A stretch of 13,164 nucleotides of DNA from Planctomycetota bacterium. Lineage in GTDB: Bacteria; Planctomycetota; Phycisphaerae; WQYP01. Each line of letters begins with the position of its first letter. Positions within the stretch are counted from its first letter, which is position 1. Made by a program: the position numbers and the translations under genes. The notes beneath the pieces were generated by a model. That model was not told where the DNA came from. It was given only the letters and a program-made list of their open reading frames with translations, and did not search any database. Shown here one piece after another: positions 6,781 to 13,164 of this stretch. The DNA is taken from the NCBI GenBank assembly GCA_021816165.1, contig JAKAYZ010000003.1, positions 1-13,164 of the forward strand, read 5' to 3'.

Positions 6781-8904
6781 ATGACCGAATCCATGGAAAA
6801 CAAAACCGAATCCAAAAACACGCCGCGCCCGCCGCTGCAGGCCGCGGACCGGCTGTGGCTTTACGGCGTCAACACCGCAATCCTGGTATGCGCGGTGCTG
6901 GTGGTGGTGGGCCTGATGGATTGGCTGAGCTATAAATACAACTACTCGCATGATTGCACCACCGGCGGCATTTATTCGCTTTCCCCGCGCACCATCAGCC
7001 TGCTTAAGCAAGTGGACAAATCCCCCAACCATTATCAGATTGTCAGCCTGTATCCCGGGGCGGCCGGCGCGACTCAAACCGAATACGGGCAAGGCCGGAA
7101 AGTACGCCGGCTTATCCGTGAATACGCCCAGGCCTCCTCGCACATCCGCATGTTCAAGCCGCGATCCCGCGCCTCTCTCCTGCGGGCCTTGCGCCAACGC
7201 TTCGGCAACAGCTTTGCCCCGTACAAAAAAGCAATCGCCGATTTCCCCGCGCTTTCCCGCCGGTTGGCGGCTTTCTTCTCCGCCCAAAGCGCCTCGTTCA
7301 AAACCGTGGAAATGAATCCGCAGGCCGCCACGAATCAGACCCAGGCTCAGAATCTTGAAATTCTCGACGCCTTCATCCGCCACAGCATGGCCCGGCATCT
7401 GCGCCGGCTCAATAAATCCGTCCGCGGCGCCCTGAAAAGCACCCTGCCGGACTGGCCGGGCCTTACTACCTCCATGATTCAACACCTCCGGACGGATAAA
7501 CAGAACATCGCCTTCATTACGGACAAGGCCAACTACGGCCAGTATGGCCCCGCCGTTGAAAAATGGCTCGTCGCCCACGGGCCGCTGTTCCAAAAACCGC
7601 TCGCGGAACTGACCGCGTATGTCAAACGGCTGCAAACGCTTAAACCGGTGAAATCCGCGGATGTTCTTTCCTCATTATCTGCGGACAGCATTGTCATCAT
7701 GGGCCGGCACAATGTGAAAATACTGCCGCAAAGCCGCATATTTGTGCCGCAAAACAGCTCGCTCGGCGGTCGGGTGCGGTATTTGTTCAACGGCGAACAG
7801 GTGATTAACGCCGCCTTGCTTTCCATGGTGCAAAAGCACAAAACCAAGGTTGTTTTTGTCTCCATTGATCCCGGTTCATTAATTACCGGCCAGGGACCTT
7901 TCAGCAGCATCGCTCATTCCCTGCGGCGCAATAATTTCAAGGTCTATGAATGGTCGCCCGTCCCCGCAAACCCCCAGGCGCAGCAGCCGCCGAGTCCGCC
8001 TCCCGCCGTCGGCAAGGGTGTGATCTGGGTGATTGTGGACCTGCCGCCCGCCGGCCAGCAGGGAATGATGGCCGGCATGGCCTATGCCGCACTGCAGGGC
8101 GCTATCAAGCAACAACTTACCGCGGGCGGCAATGCCCTGTTTCTTGTGGGCAATATGCCGCAGCAGTTGCTGATGGCCACGCAGGGCCGGATTCCATTCA
8201 AGGGTACTTTGGCCGGTTACGGAATCCGCCTGCGGTCCGCATATATGGTGGTGCAGCGCACGCAGGTAAGCCGGCATCGCTGGCTGGGCCTGCCGAGTTT
8301 TAATATTTCCACCTATCCCCAATCCGTCATTACCGATCCCATTCAATCCCTTACCAGTCATTACCGTGGAATTCTGCCGCAGGGGGACCTGTTTTTAATG
8401 TCTCCCACCTGGGTGGGCCTGCTTAAACAGAAGCCCAAAGGCGCCCAGGCCCGCATTATTCTTCAAACGCCGGACCAGTCGGACATCTGGGCGTCATCCG
8501 CGCCCGGCCTTCCCAGCGGCAGGTTTAATGCCTCTTCGGATCTAAAAAGCCCGATTCCCATGGGCGTCATGTCACAAAAAGGCGATAGCCGCATCGTGGC
8601 CATCGGTTATCCCCTGCTGGTCCAAAACGCGATCCTGCAGGATGCCGGCATCAGGGTTGTCGGCGGCGCGGAAACGATTGTCGCCGCCTACCCCGGAAAT
8701 CAACAGCTTTTTATGAACAGTATGTACTGGCTGGCGCACCAGTCGCACCTGATCGCCGTCAGCCCCCGTGCCACCGTGGCCCTGCGCATTGCGGAAATGT
8801 CCCCCACGGAAGAAACCGTGGTGCGGCTGCTGAGCTTTCTGGGGCCCGCCGCCCTGGCCATTGCCGCCGGATTTTCCGTTTATCTGGTGCGCCGGCGTAT
8901 TTGA
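6781..8904 (+). CDS. GldG-like ABC transporter auxiliary protein with a long helical insertion
   Basis: A 707-residue membrane-anchored protein of the GldG / ABC_transp_aux type. An N-terminal helix (about 26-48) is followed by the family-typical IYSLSPRTISLLKQVDK (64-80). A C-terminal helix lies at about 682-702 (LGPAALAIAAGFSVYLV) and ends in RRRI. The large middle part is predicted outside the cytoplasmic membrane. The segment ADSIVIMGRHNVKILPQSRI followed by NGEQVINAALLSMVQKHKTK (about 301-355) fits the start of the second GldG-type domain. Between about residues 115 and 300 is a long, Arg/Lys/Leu-rich, mostly helical region that is hard to match to the usual GldG plan. The ATG at 6781 follows GGAG (11 nt) and GGAAA (nearer); an ATG at 6793 is an alternative. 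It is the third gene of the operon, probably scaffolding or handling the substrate of the ABC pair. Confidence 0.85.
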   Translation: MTESMENKTESKNTPRPPLQAADRLWLYGVNTAILVCAVLVVVGLMDWLSYKYNYSHDCTTGGIYSLSPRTISLLKQVDKSPNHYQIVSLYPGAAGATQTEYGQGRKVRRLIREYAQASSHIRMFKPRSRASLLRALRQRFGNSFAPYKKAIADFPALSRRLAAFFSAQSASFKTVEMNPQAATNQTQAQNLEILDAFIRHSMARHLRRLNKSVRGALKSTLPDWPGLTTSMIQHLRTDKQNIAFITDKANYGQYGPAVEKWLVAHGPLFQKPLAELTAYVKRLQTLKPVKSADVLSSLSADSIVIMGRHNVKILPQSRIFVPQNSSLGGRVRYLFNGEQVINAALLSMVQKHKTKVVFVSIDPGSLITGQGPFSSIAHSLRRNNFKVYEWSPVPANPQAQQPPSPPPAVGKGVIWVIVDLPPAGQQGMMAGMAYAALQGAIKQQLTAGGNALFLVGNMPQQLLMATQGRIPFKGTLAGYGIRLRSAYMVVQRTQVSRHRWLGLPSFNISTYPQSVITDPIQSLTSHYRGILPQGDLFLMSPTWVGLLKQKPKGAQARIILQTPDQSDIWASSAPGLPSGRFNASSDLKSPIPMGVMSQKGDSRIVAIGYPLLVQNAILQDAGIRVVGGAETIVAAYPGNQQLFMNSMYWLAHQSHLIAVSPRATVALRIAEMSPTEETVVRLLSFLGPAALAIAAGFSVYLVRRRI

Positions 8905-8909
8905 ACGGC

Positions 8910-8929
8910 CCGGTTGCCGCCGGAACCGG
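8910..8929. repeat. Intercistronic hairpin between gldG-like and DUF4340 genes
   Basis: CCGGTT (8910-8915) and AACCGG (8924-8929) are perfect inverted arms around an 8-nt GC-rich loop, in the 73-bp gap. With no T-tract it is unlikely to terminate; it may stabilise or tune expression between the two genes. Confidence 0.35.
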
Positions 8930-8977
8930 TCGCTCCCGCGCCCGCATCATCAAGCATGAATAGAGGTACCCTGCTCC

Positions 8978-10954
8978 ATGAATTTAAAGTTGACCGCACT
9001 GATTCTCCTGGTTCTCATCGGGCTGCTTTGCGTGGTGACATACGTGAGTTATCACCCCCCAAAAAAGAAAACGCCTGCCCTGAAACTTGTTTTCTCCAAG
9101 GCGCCCGCCCGCATCAAAACCCTGACGCTCACCCGCCCCAAGGCCGCCAAATCCAGCCCGCCGTTGGCCTTCCGCCGCACCGGCGGCAAGTGGCGCCTTA
9201 CCTCCCCGGTTTCCGCCCTCGCACGCGACCGCGTGGACAGCCTGGTCCGCGGCGTCGCCCATTTAAAATGGCGCTACCGGGTGGCTGTTGAATCCGCCGG
9301 CGCCCATTCCCTGGCGGCCGCGGGTCTCTCCCCCGCAAAAGCCCTGTTCACCCTGCATGACAGCCGCGGCCATGTCTACCGGCTGGCGGTCGGCCGCAGA
9401 AATTCCGGCGGGCGGCGTTATGTGCGGCCGGTTGGGGTTAAATCCCGTTATATTTATGTCGTCAGCAATTCATGGTTTAAATCATTTCAGCATCCGGCCG
9501 CCCATTTTCGCAACCTGAACCTCGCTGATTTCCATATTCACAACATCGCCTCCATTTCCGTGCGCGGCATGGCCCATGGACACGCCGCGAATTTCACCAT
9601 TATTCCCCGCGCCTCCGGCTGGGTGTTCACCCGGCCCTTCCCCGCACCCGTCAACACCGGCGGCATTCAGGACTGGCTCAGTGATATTCAACTTCTCGCG
9701 GCGGCGCATTTTTCCACCGCTTCGGAAAAATCAGCCGGCTTGAAGACCGGGCCGCTGCGCATCACCATCCGTTTTAAACTCGTCGCAGCCCCCGGTCCGG
9801 TGGTCAAGGCAAAACCGGTCCATCCGTCCGTAGCGCCGCCGCTGGTAATCCGCTTCGGTGATTTTTCCGACCTTACCCGGAAAAGGATTTATCTCTACAG
9901 TTCGCAAAATCCCGGCCTCGCGGTTATTCCCGTCGGCACATTTACGCCGCTGAACCGCACCCTGGCTGACCTCCGCGATAAAGCCCTGACACGCGATTCC
10001 TTAAATACCGCCGACCGCATTTCCCTGAAAACAGCTGGTGCCGCCCTGCAGCTTATCCATACAGGCGCCCAATGGCGGATCGTGCCCGCCGGAAGTAAGG
10101 CCGCGCCGCTGCCGGCACGGGCCGCCGCGGTGTCCAAATTACTCAAGGCGGTTGCCGCCCTGCGGGCAAAATCATTTATTGACGGCAAGATCAATCGCGC
10201 CGGCCTGGGCCTGGTAAACCCGGCGCACAAATTGGTGATATCGCTCGTCGGCCGCGCCCATCCGTTGATTATTCAATGGGGTGCTATCGGTAAAAAATCC
10301 GTTGTGCCCGTCGGCATTTCCACCTGGCCCAGCGTGTACAACGTACCGGCCAAGGCCTTGCGTTCTCTGCCGGGGGCCGCCGTTGCGGCCTTCCGCAGCC
10401 GCTCCATCGCGGACATCACACCCGCCCGCATTTTGAGCCTTTACCTGCCGCCCAACGGCACATTCCCCGGCGCGGTGCTCCGGCAAATCCACGGCAAGTG
10501 GTCTATCGCCCGCGGCAAAGCCGCTTTCACCCCGGTAAAAACCTCCGTGGTGCAGCCGCTGCTTGCCGCGCTGCATCCCCTTGCCGCCAAAAAATGGTAC
10601 CGGCTCAAGGATTCTTCCGCGGCCATGCATTGGACGCATCTACCCTATGAACTGTACGTGACCATTCATGAGTCCCAGCCGGCCGCCCCGGCCAAAGCCA
10701 GGCCGGCCCCGGGCGCCAAAGCCGTCGCCCCAAAATGGATTCTGCAAATGATCCGTCGAACTGTCCCGTCGCCTCTGAAAACCGCCGGAAAAACCGCCCC
10801 CAAACCGCTGCAGCGCTGGTACGCCTGGTTCGGCACGCAAAATGCCGCCCCCAAAACCAGCGCCTTTGAACCGCATGCCGCCCTGATCGCCGCCATTCGC
10901 GCCCTCATGCAGCCGGCGCCGGCCGCCAAACCGATGGTGAAAGTGGTGAAATAA
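8978..10954 (+). CDS. Multi-module DUF4340 protein of the Gld-type ABC operon
   Basis: A 658-residue protein with an N-terminal signal anchor (about 4-24, LKLTALILLVLIGLLCVVTYV) and a long soluble part, predicted on the outer face of the inner membrane. It fits DUF4340, a family of unknown function usually encoded directly after gldG-like genes. The sequence is internally repetitive. A junction of the form [F/L]R-x(15)-[I/Y]-x-[V/L]-like character appears at 177-195 (FRNLNLADFHIHNIASISV), 332-350 (LRDKALTRDSLNTADRISL) and 472-490 (FRSRSIADITPARILSLYL). A related start, ARIKTLTLTRP, lies at 44-54. This implies about four modules of 140-155 residues, each with a Trp-bearing strand such as GKWRLTSP, SGWVFTRP, AQWRIVP or GKWSIARG. 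It is very Ala/Pro/Lys-rich. ATG at 8978 has GAGG 11 nt upstream. Last gene of the operon; function unknown. Confidence 0.8.
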   Translation: MNLKLTALILLVLIGLLCVVTYVSYHPPKKKTPALKLVFSKAPARIKTLTLTRPKAAKSSPPLAFRRTGGKWRLTSPVSALARDRVDSLVRGVAHLKWRYRVAVESAGAHSLAAAGLSPAKALFTLHDSRGHVYRLAVGRRNSGGRRYVRPVGVKSRYIYVVSNSWFKSFQHPAAHFRNLNLADFHIHNIASISVRGMAHGHAANFTIIPRASGWVFTRPFPAPVNTGGIQDWLSDIQLLAAAHFSTASEKSAGLKTGPLRITIRFKLVAAPGPVVKAKPVHPSVAPPLVIRFGDFSDLTRKRIYLYSSQNPGLAVIPVGTFTPLNRTLADLRDKALTRDSLNTADRISLKTAGAALQLIHTGAQWRIVPAGSKAAPLPARAAAVSKLLKAVAALRAKSFIDGKINRAGLGLVNPAHKLVISLVGRAHPLIIQWGAIGKKSVVPVGISTWPSVYNVPAKALRSLPGAAVAAFRSRSIADITPARILSLYLPPNGTFPGAVLRQIHGKWSIARGKAAFTPVKTSVVQPLLAALHPLAAKKWYRLKDSSAAMHWTHLPYELYVTIHESQPAAPAKARPAPGAKAVAPKWILQMIRRTVPSPLKTAGKTAPKPLQRWYAWFGTQNAAPKTSAFEPHAALIAAIRALMQPAPAAKPMVKVVK

Positions 10955-11001
10955 CGCCCGCACTACGGACTGTTTCGCTCCGGCCGCCTTCCGGCAACCC
11001 T

Positions 11002-11655
11002 TTAACCGGCGAATACCAGCGGAGAATTAACGCCTTCCGGCCCGTTCGCCGCCTGTTGCAGCCGCATGGCCGCCTGTAAATTCCGCCCCACCCGATCCCA
11101 CCGCAGGTGCGCCAGAATCGCATCCACATAAGCGCCGCGCCGCAGCCCGAAATCGTAAAAATAGGCGTGGTCGCTCAAATCCACGGCCAGAATTGGAATC
11201 GCATTGAACAGCGGAAAATGCCCGCTTTGACTGCCGGAAAGATTCCACAGCCGGCTGGTGGACAGGTCAAACACCGTCCAGGCCCAGCCGCGGCTGGATA
11301 CCGCCGTCAGGCGCAAATCCTGCAGAAAGCCGTCCGCACAGTCAAACGCCTCCTCCACCGCCGCGGACAATTCCGCCGGAAATGCCGTCTTGCTTTCACC
11401 CAGCAGGTCAAAATAAAGTTCATGGTTCCGCACCGCCGCCAAGGCAAATTGCAGATCGCCCTTTAAATTGGCGATATCCGATTTGTCCAGCGCCCCGCGC
11501 ACATGCTGCCGCTCGCAAATCTTTTCCGTAAGGGAATTGGCCTTGTCGATAAAACCCAGATAAAGCTGGTAATGTTCCGTCATCGCGTCGCGGCTAAGGC
11601 CGGCGGCATGGGCAAGATTGTCAAACTCACGGGGCTTAAGAAGACGACAGCTCAT
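11002..11655 (-). CDS. Superoxide dismutase, Fe/Mn family (divergent, Mn-type Gln position)
   Basis: A 217-residue enzyme of the Fe/Mn superoxide dismutase family, converting superoxide to oxygen and hydrogen peroxide. The four metal ligands can be placed: His28 (TEHYQLY), His78 (VRNHELYF), Asp159 and His163 (AVDLSDHAYFYDF, the D-x3-H signature). Gln143 sits 16 residues before Asp159, as the active-site Gln of Mn-type enzymes does, while the position four residues before His78 is Ala rather than the Gln of Fe-types; this favours Mn or cambialistic use. Oddities: the usual HxxxHHxxY is reduced to HYQLYLGF, so the second-sphere His and Tyr are altered, and DVWEHAY reads DLSDHAY. No signal peptide is seen, so it is probably cytoplasmic. 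The ATG at 11655 has AGGAGA close upstream and overlaps the stop of a tiny ORF. It is last in the pdxJ-dapA block and converges on the DUF4340 gene 47 bp away. Confidence 0.85.
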   Translation of the reverse strand: MSCRLLKPREFDNLAHAAGLSRDAMTEHYQLYLGFIDKANSLTEKICERQHVRGALDKSDIANLKGDLQFALAAVRNHELYFDLLGESKTAFPAELSAAVEEAFDCADGFLQDLRLTAVSSRGWAWTVFDLSTSRLWNLSGSQSGHFPLFNAIPILAVDLSDHAYFYDFGLRRGAYVDAILAHLRWDRVGRNLQAAMRLQQAANGPEGVNSPLVFAG

Positions 11656-11750
11656 GGCTTCTCCTCGCGATTGCCGCCCGCGGGATCGGCGCGCATCGGC
11701 GGCGTTACATTACTCTTCAGCCGCTCCATCAGCCCGGAAATTTGATCCAT
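11652..11750 (-). CDS. Candidate 32-residue small protein between dapA and the SOD gene
   Basis: A short frame beginning 17 nt after the dapA stop codon. It reads MDQISGLMERLKSNVTPP, then an acidic/basic tail ending NREEKP, and its stop overlaps the SOD start as ATGA. The first dozen residues could form an amphipathic helix; the rest is Pro/Gly/charged and likely disordered. I recognise no family. For it: position, same strand, ATGA coupling and exact fit to the gap. Against it: its only purine-rich site (AAGGG) lies 14 nt from the ATG, too far to be ideal, and the SOD has its own strong ribosome site inside this frame. It may simply be a leader frame. Confidence 0.4.
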   Translation of the reverse strand: MDQISGLMERLKSNVTPPMRADPAGGNREEKP

Positions 11751-11767
11751 CGGCCGGTATTCTACCC

Positions 11768-12649
11768 TTATTCGCTCCCGGCCGCCAAACCGGCTGCCGA
11801 TAGCGCCGCCTGCAGCACGGAAACGCTGCCCGCGGCCGCTTCGCACAACGGCAGCCGCAGTTCGCCGCTGTCCATTCCCAGCAGCGCCATCGCGGTTTTT
11901 ACCGGAATCGGATTGGTTTCCACGAACATCGCCTTCACCAGCGGAAACAGCGCCAGGTGTTCCTTGCGGGCGCGGGCCATCTCCCCGTCCAAAGCCGCGT
12001 GCACCAGGCGGCGCACTCGGTCCGGCACAATATTGGACACCACGCTGATCACGCCCTGCGCCCCCACGCTGATCATCGGCAGCGTGAGCGAATCATCCCC
12101 GGAAAGCACCGTCATCCCTGCCCCGACCGCTTCGGTCGTCAAATCCAGGTTTCCCGCCGCATCCTTCACCGCTGCGATATTCGGACACTCCGCGGCCAGC
12201 CGCACCATGGTGGCCGTGGCCATGCTCACCCCCGTGCGCCCCGGAATGTTGTAAAGCACGATCGGAATATCCACCGCCCGGGCGATTTCACGGAAATGCC
12301 GGAACAGCCCCTCCTGCGTCGGCTTGTTGTAATACGGGTTCACCAGCAACGCCGCATCCGCACCCGCCTCTTTGGCGTGCCGCGTAAGGTCAATCGCTTC
12401 ATCCGTCGCGTTGGAGCCGGTGCCCGCAATCACCTTCATGCCCGTGCCGCGCGCCGCATGCACGGCCGCTTCCACCACCCGATGGTGTTCCGCATGGGAA
12501 AGCGTGGGCGATTCGCCGGTGGTGCCCACCGGTATAATCCCGTCCATTTTATGCTTGGCCTGAAAGGCGATCTGCCGTTCAAACCGGGCCTCGTCAAACA
12601 GTCCACCGTGAAACGGTGTAACCAATGCGGTAAACGCGCCGCGAAACAT
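11768..12649 (-). CDS. dapA: 4-hydroxy-tetrahydrodipicolinate synthase
   Basis: A 293-residue cytoplasmic (beta/alpha)8 enzyme that condenses pyruvate with L-aspartate semialdehyde, the first committed step to diaminopimelate and lysine. Catalytic features match E. coli DapA: Thr43-Thr44 in VGTTGES, Tyr107 in NPYYNKP, Tyr133 and Arg138 in YNIPGRTG, and the Schiff-base Lys162 in AAVKDAAGNL (most relatives have KEA/KEAT here, so Asp after Lys is a mild variant). The GTTGES, NPYYNKP and YNIPGR set separates it from N-acetylneuraminate lyase and KDG aldolase relatives. Length is normal. The ATG at 12649 has GGAG 9 nt upstream. It lies 53 bp after pdxJ and directly before a tiny ORF and the SOD gene, all on the minus strand, suggesting one transcript. 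Confidence 0.96.
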   Translation of the reverse strand: MFRGAFTALVTPFHGGLFDEARFERQIAFQAKHKMDGIIPVGTTGESPTLSHAEHHRVVEAAVHAARGTGMKVIAGTGSNATDEAIDLTRHAKEAGADAALLVNPYYNKPTQEGLFRHFREIARAVDIPIVLYNIPGRTGVSMATATMVRLAAECPNIAAVKDAAGNLDLTTEAVGAGMTVLSGDDSLTLPMISVGAQGVISVVSNIVPDRVRRLVHAALDGEMARARKEHLALFPLVKAMFVETNPIPVKTAMALLGMDSGELRLPLCEAAAGSVSVLQAALSAAGLAAGSE

Positions 12650-12702
12650 TGTTGTCTACTCCAGTCAAATCATCTGAATTTTACGCAGCGCCGGCCGCCG
12701 CA

Positions 12703-13164
12703 TCAGGCGCTCGCCGCCGCTATCGCCTGCTTCATTTCCCGCACCGCCGCGGCCATACCCGTAAACACCGCCCGGCTTACGATGGAATGGCCGATGTGCA
12801 ATTCGCTTAAATGCGGCAGCCCCGCAACCGCGCCCACATTCGGCAGGTTCAACCCGTGGCCCGCATTAAACTGCATGCCGAAATTCAACACCGCCTCGCC
12901 GCCTATCCGCAGCAGTTCCAGTTCCGCCGCCTCCCGGGGCGTTCCGCAGGCCGTGGCGTAAGGCCCGGTGTGCAATTCGCAAATTTCAAAACCGGCCTTT
13001 GCCGCCGCGGCAATCTGCTTCGGCTGTGCGTCAATAAACGCGCTCGTCCGTATGCCGCAGCGCCGCAGCCGCCGCACCACGCCGGCCAGCTGCCGGGCCT
13101 GTCTGGCGACATCCAGTCCCCCTTCCGTGGTAACTTCCACGCGCCGTTCCGGAACCAGCGTCAC
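12703..13164 (-). CDS. pdxJ: Pyridoxine 5'-phosphate synthase (5' end outside the window)
   Basis: The C-terminal 154 or so residues of PdxJ, which joins 1-deoxy-D-xylulose 5-phosphate and 3-amino-2-oxopropyl phosphate to make pyridoxine 5'-phosphate in the DXP-dependent route to vitamin B6. Diagnostic stretches: TLVPERRVEVTTEGGLDV at the edge, the FIDAQPKQI strand, ELHTGPYA, NAGHGLNLPNV and ELHIGHSIVSRAVFTG, then AVREMK near the C-terminus. Compared with E. coli PdxJ (243 residues) roughly the first 90 residues are missing because the window ends at 13164; the GTG at the very edge is an internal Val codon, not a start. The gene reads into dapA with a 53-bp gap, probably in one operon. Confidence 0.95.
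   Translation of the reverse strand: MTLVPERRVEVTTEGGLDVARQARQLAGVVRRLRRCGIRTSAFIDAQPKQIAAAAKAGFEICELHTGPYATACGTPREAAELELLRIGGEAVLNFGMQFNAGHGLNLPNVGAVAGLPHLSELHIGHSIVSRAVFTGMAAAVREMKQAIAAASA

Noticed and set aside
6745..7635. A 296-codon leftward open frame opposite the GldG-like gene
   Set aside because: Antisense shadow of a well-supported gene; the translation is low in recognisable structure and has no ribosome site or operon context.
4944..10954. Reading the Gld-like operon as proof of gliding motility
   Set aside because: GldA/F/G-like ABC sets with DUF4340 occur in many non-gliding bacteria, and no other gliding genes are present here.
10955..11001. Bidirectional terminator in the convergent 47-bp gap
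   Set aside because: Only short self-complementary CCGG pieces are present and no T-tract follows on either strand, so no intrinsic terminator can be supported.
11768..12649. N-acetylneuraminate lyase or KDG aldolase instead of DapA
   Set aside because: The GTTGES, NPYYNKP and YNIPGR motifs with Arg138 are those of DapA.
11957..12961. A 334-codon rightward open frame opposite dapA and pdxJ
   Set aside because: It is fully antisense to two certain genes, has His/Arg/Pro-rich composition typical of the complement of GC-rich coding DNA, and shows no family signature.

Overview
This GC-rich bacterial window is gene-dense and carries eleven recognisable protein genes plus one candidate 32-codon gene. 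No rRNA, tRNA, insertion sequence, phage gene or CRISPR array is visible. The gene set (GldA/GldF/GldG-like ABC genes followed by a DUF4340 protein, a compact GH57 protein, a divergent Mn/Fe superoxide dismutase, pdxJ next to dapA) suggests a Gram-negative, possibly Planctomycetota (Phycisphaerae-like) genome. That lineage is an inference from gene content, not something the sequence proves.

Layout. (1) Positions 1-2001, minus strand: a MarR-type regulator followed by a MacA/HlyD-type periplasmic adaptor, apparently one operon whose ABC partner would lie beyond the left edge. A good inverted repeat overlaps the candidate marR promoter. (2) 2227-3372, minus: a compact GH57 glycosidase/glucanotransferase-like protein with an extended -10 promoter. 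(3) 3524-4204, minus: an AqpZ-type water channel. (4) 4205-4943: about 740 bp without a convincing gene. It holds back-to-back TTGACA hexamers, a tandem 15-bp repeat and several hairpins. (5) 4944-10954, plus: a four-gene operon of ABC ATPase, ABC-2 permease, GldG-like auxiliary protein and a multi-module DUF4340 protein. (6) 11002-13164, minus: pdxJ (its 5' end is outside the window), dapA, a possible tiny gene and a superoxide dismutase, closely spaced and probably co-transcribed. This block converges on the end of the DUF4340 gene.

How the genes work together. The ABC ATPase and permease probably form an export or conformational machine in the inner membrane. The two large downstream proteins have an N-terminal membrane anchor and big soluble parts, and probably act on the outer face as substrate-handling or envelope-anchoring parts. 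The cluster resembles the Gld ABC genes of gliding Bacteroidetes, but similar sets are widespread in non-gliding bacteria, so motility is not implied. The marR/adaptor pair looks like a locally regulated efflux unit. The right-hand block mixes vitamin B6 synthesis, lysine/diaminopimelate synthesis and superoxide defence.

Most notable for follow-up: the DUF4340 protein shows about four degenerate modules with a recurring 19-residue junction. The GldG-like protein has a long helical insertion. The SOD has all four metal ligands but lacks the usual HxxxHH pattern. A 32-codon ORF overlaps the SOD start by ATGA. I found no clear evidence of a wholly new defence or mobile system.
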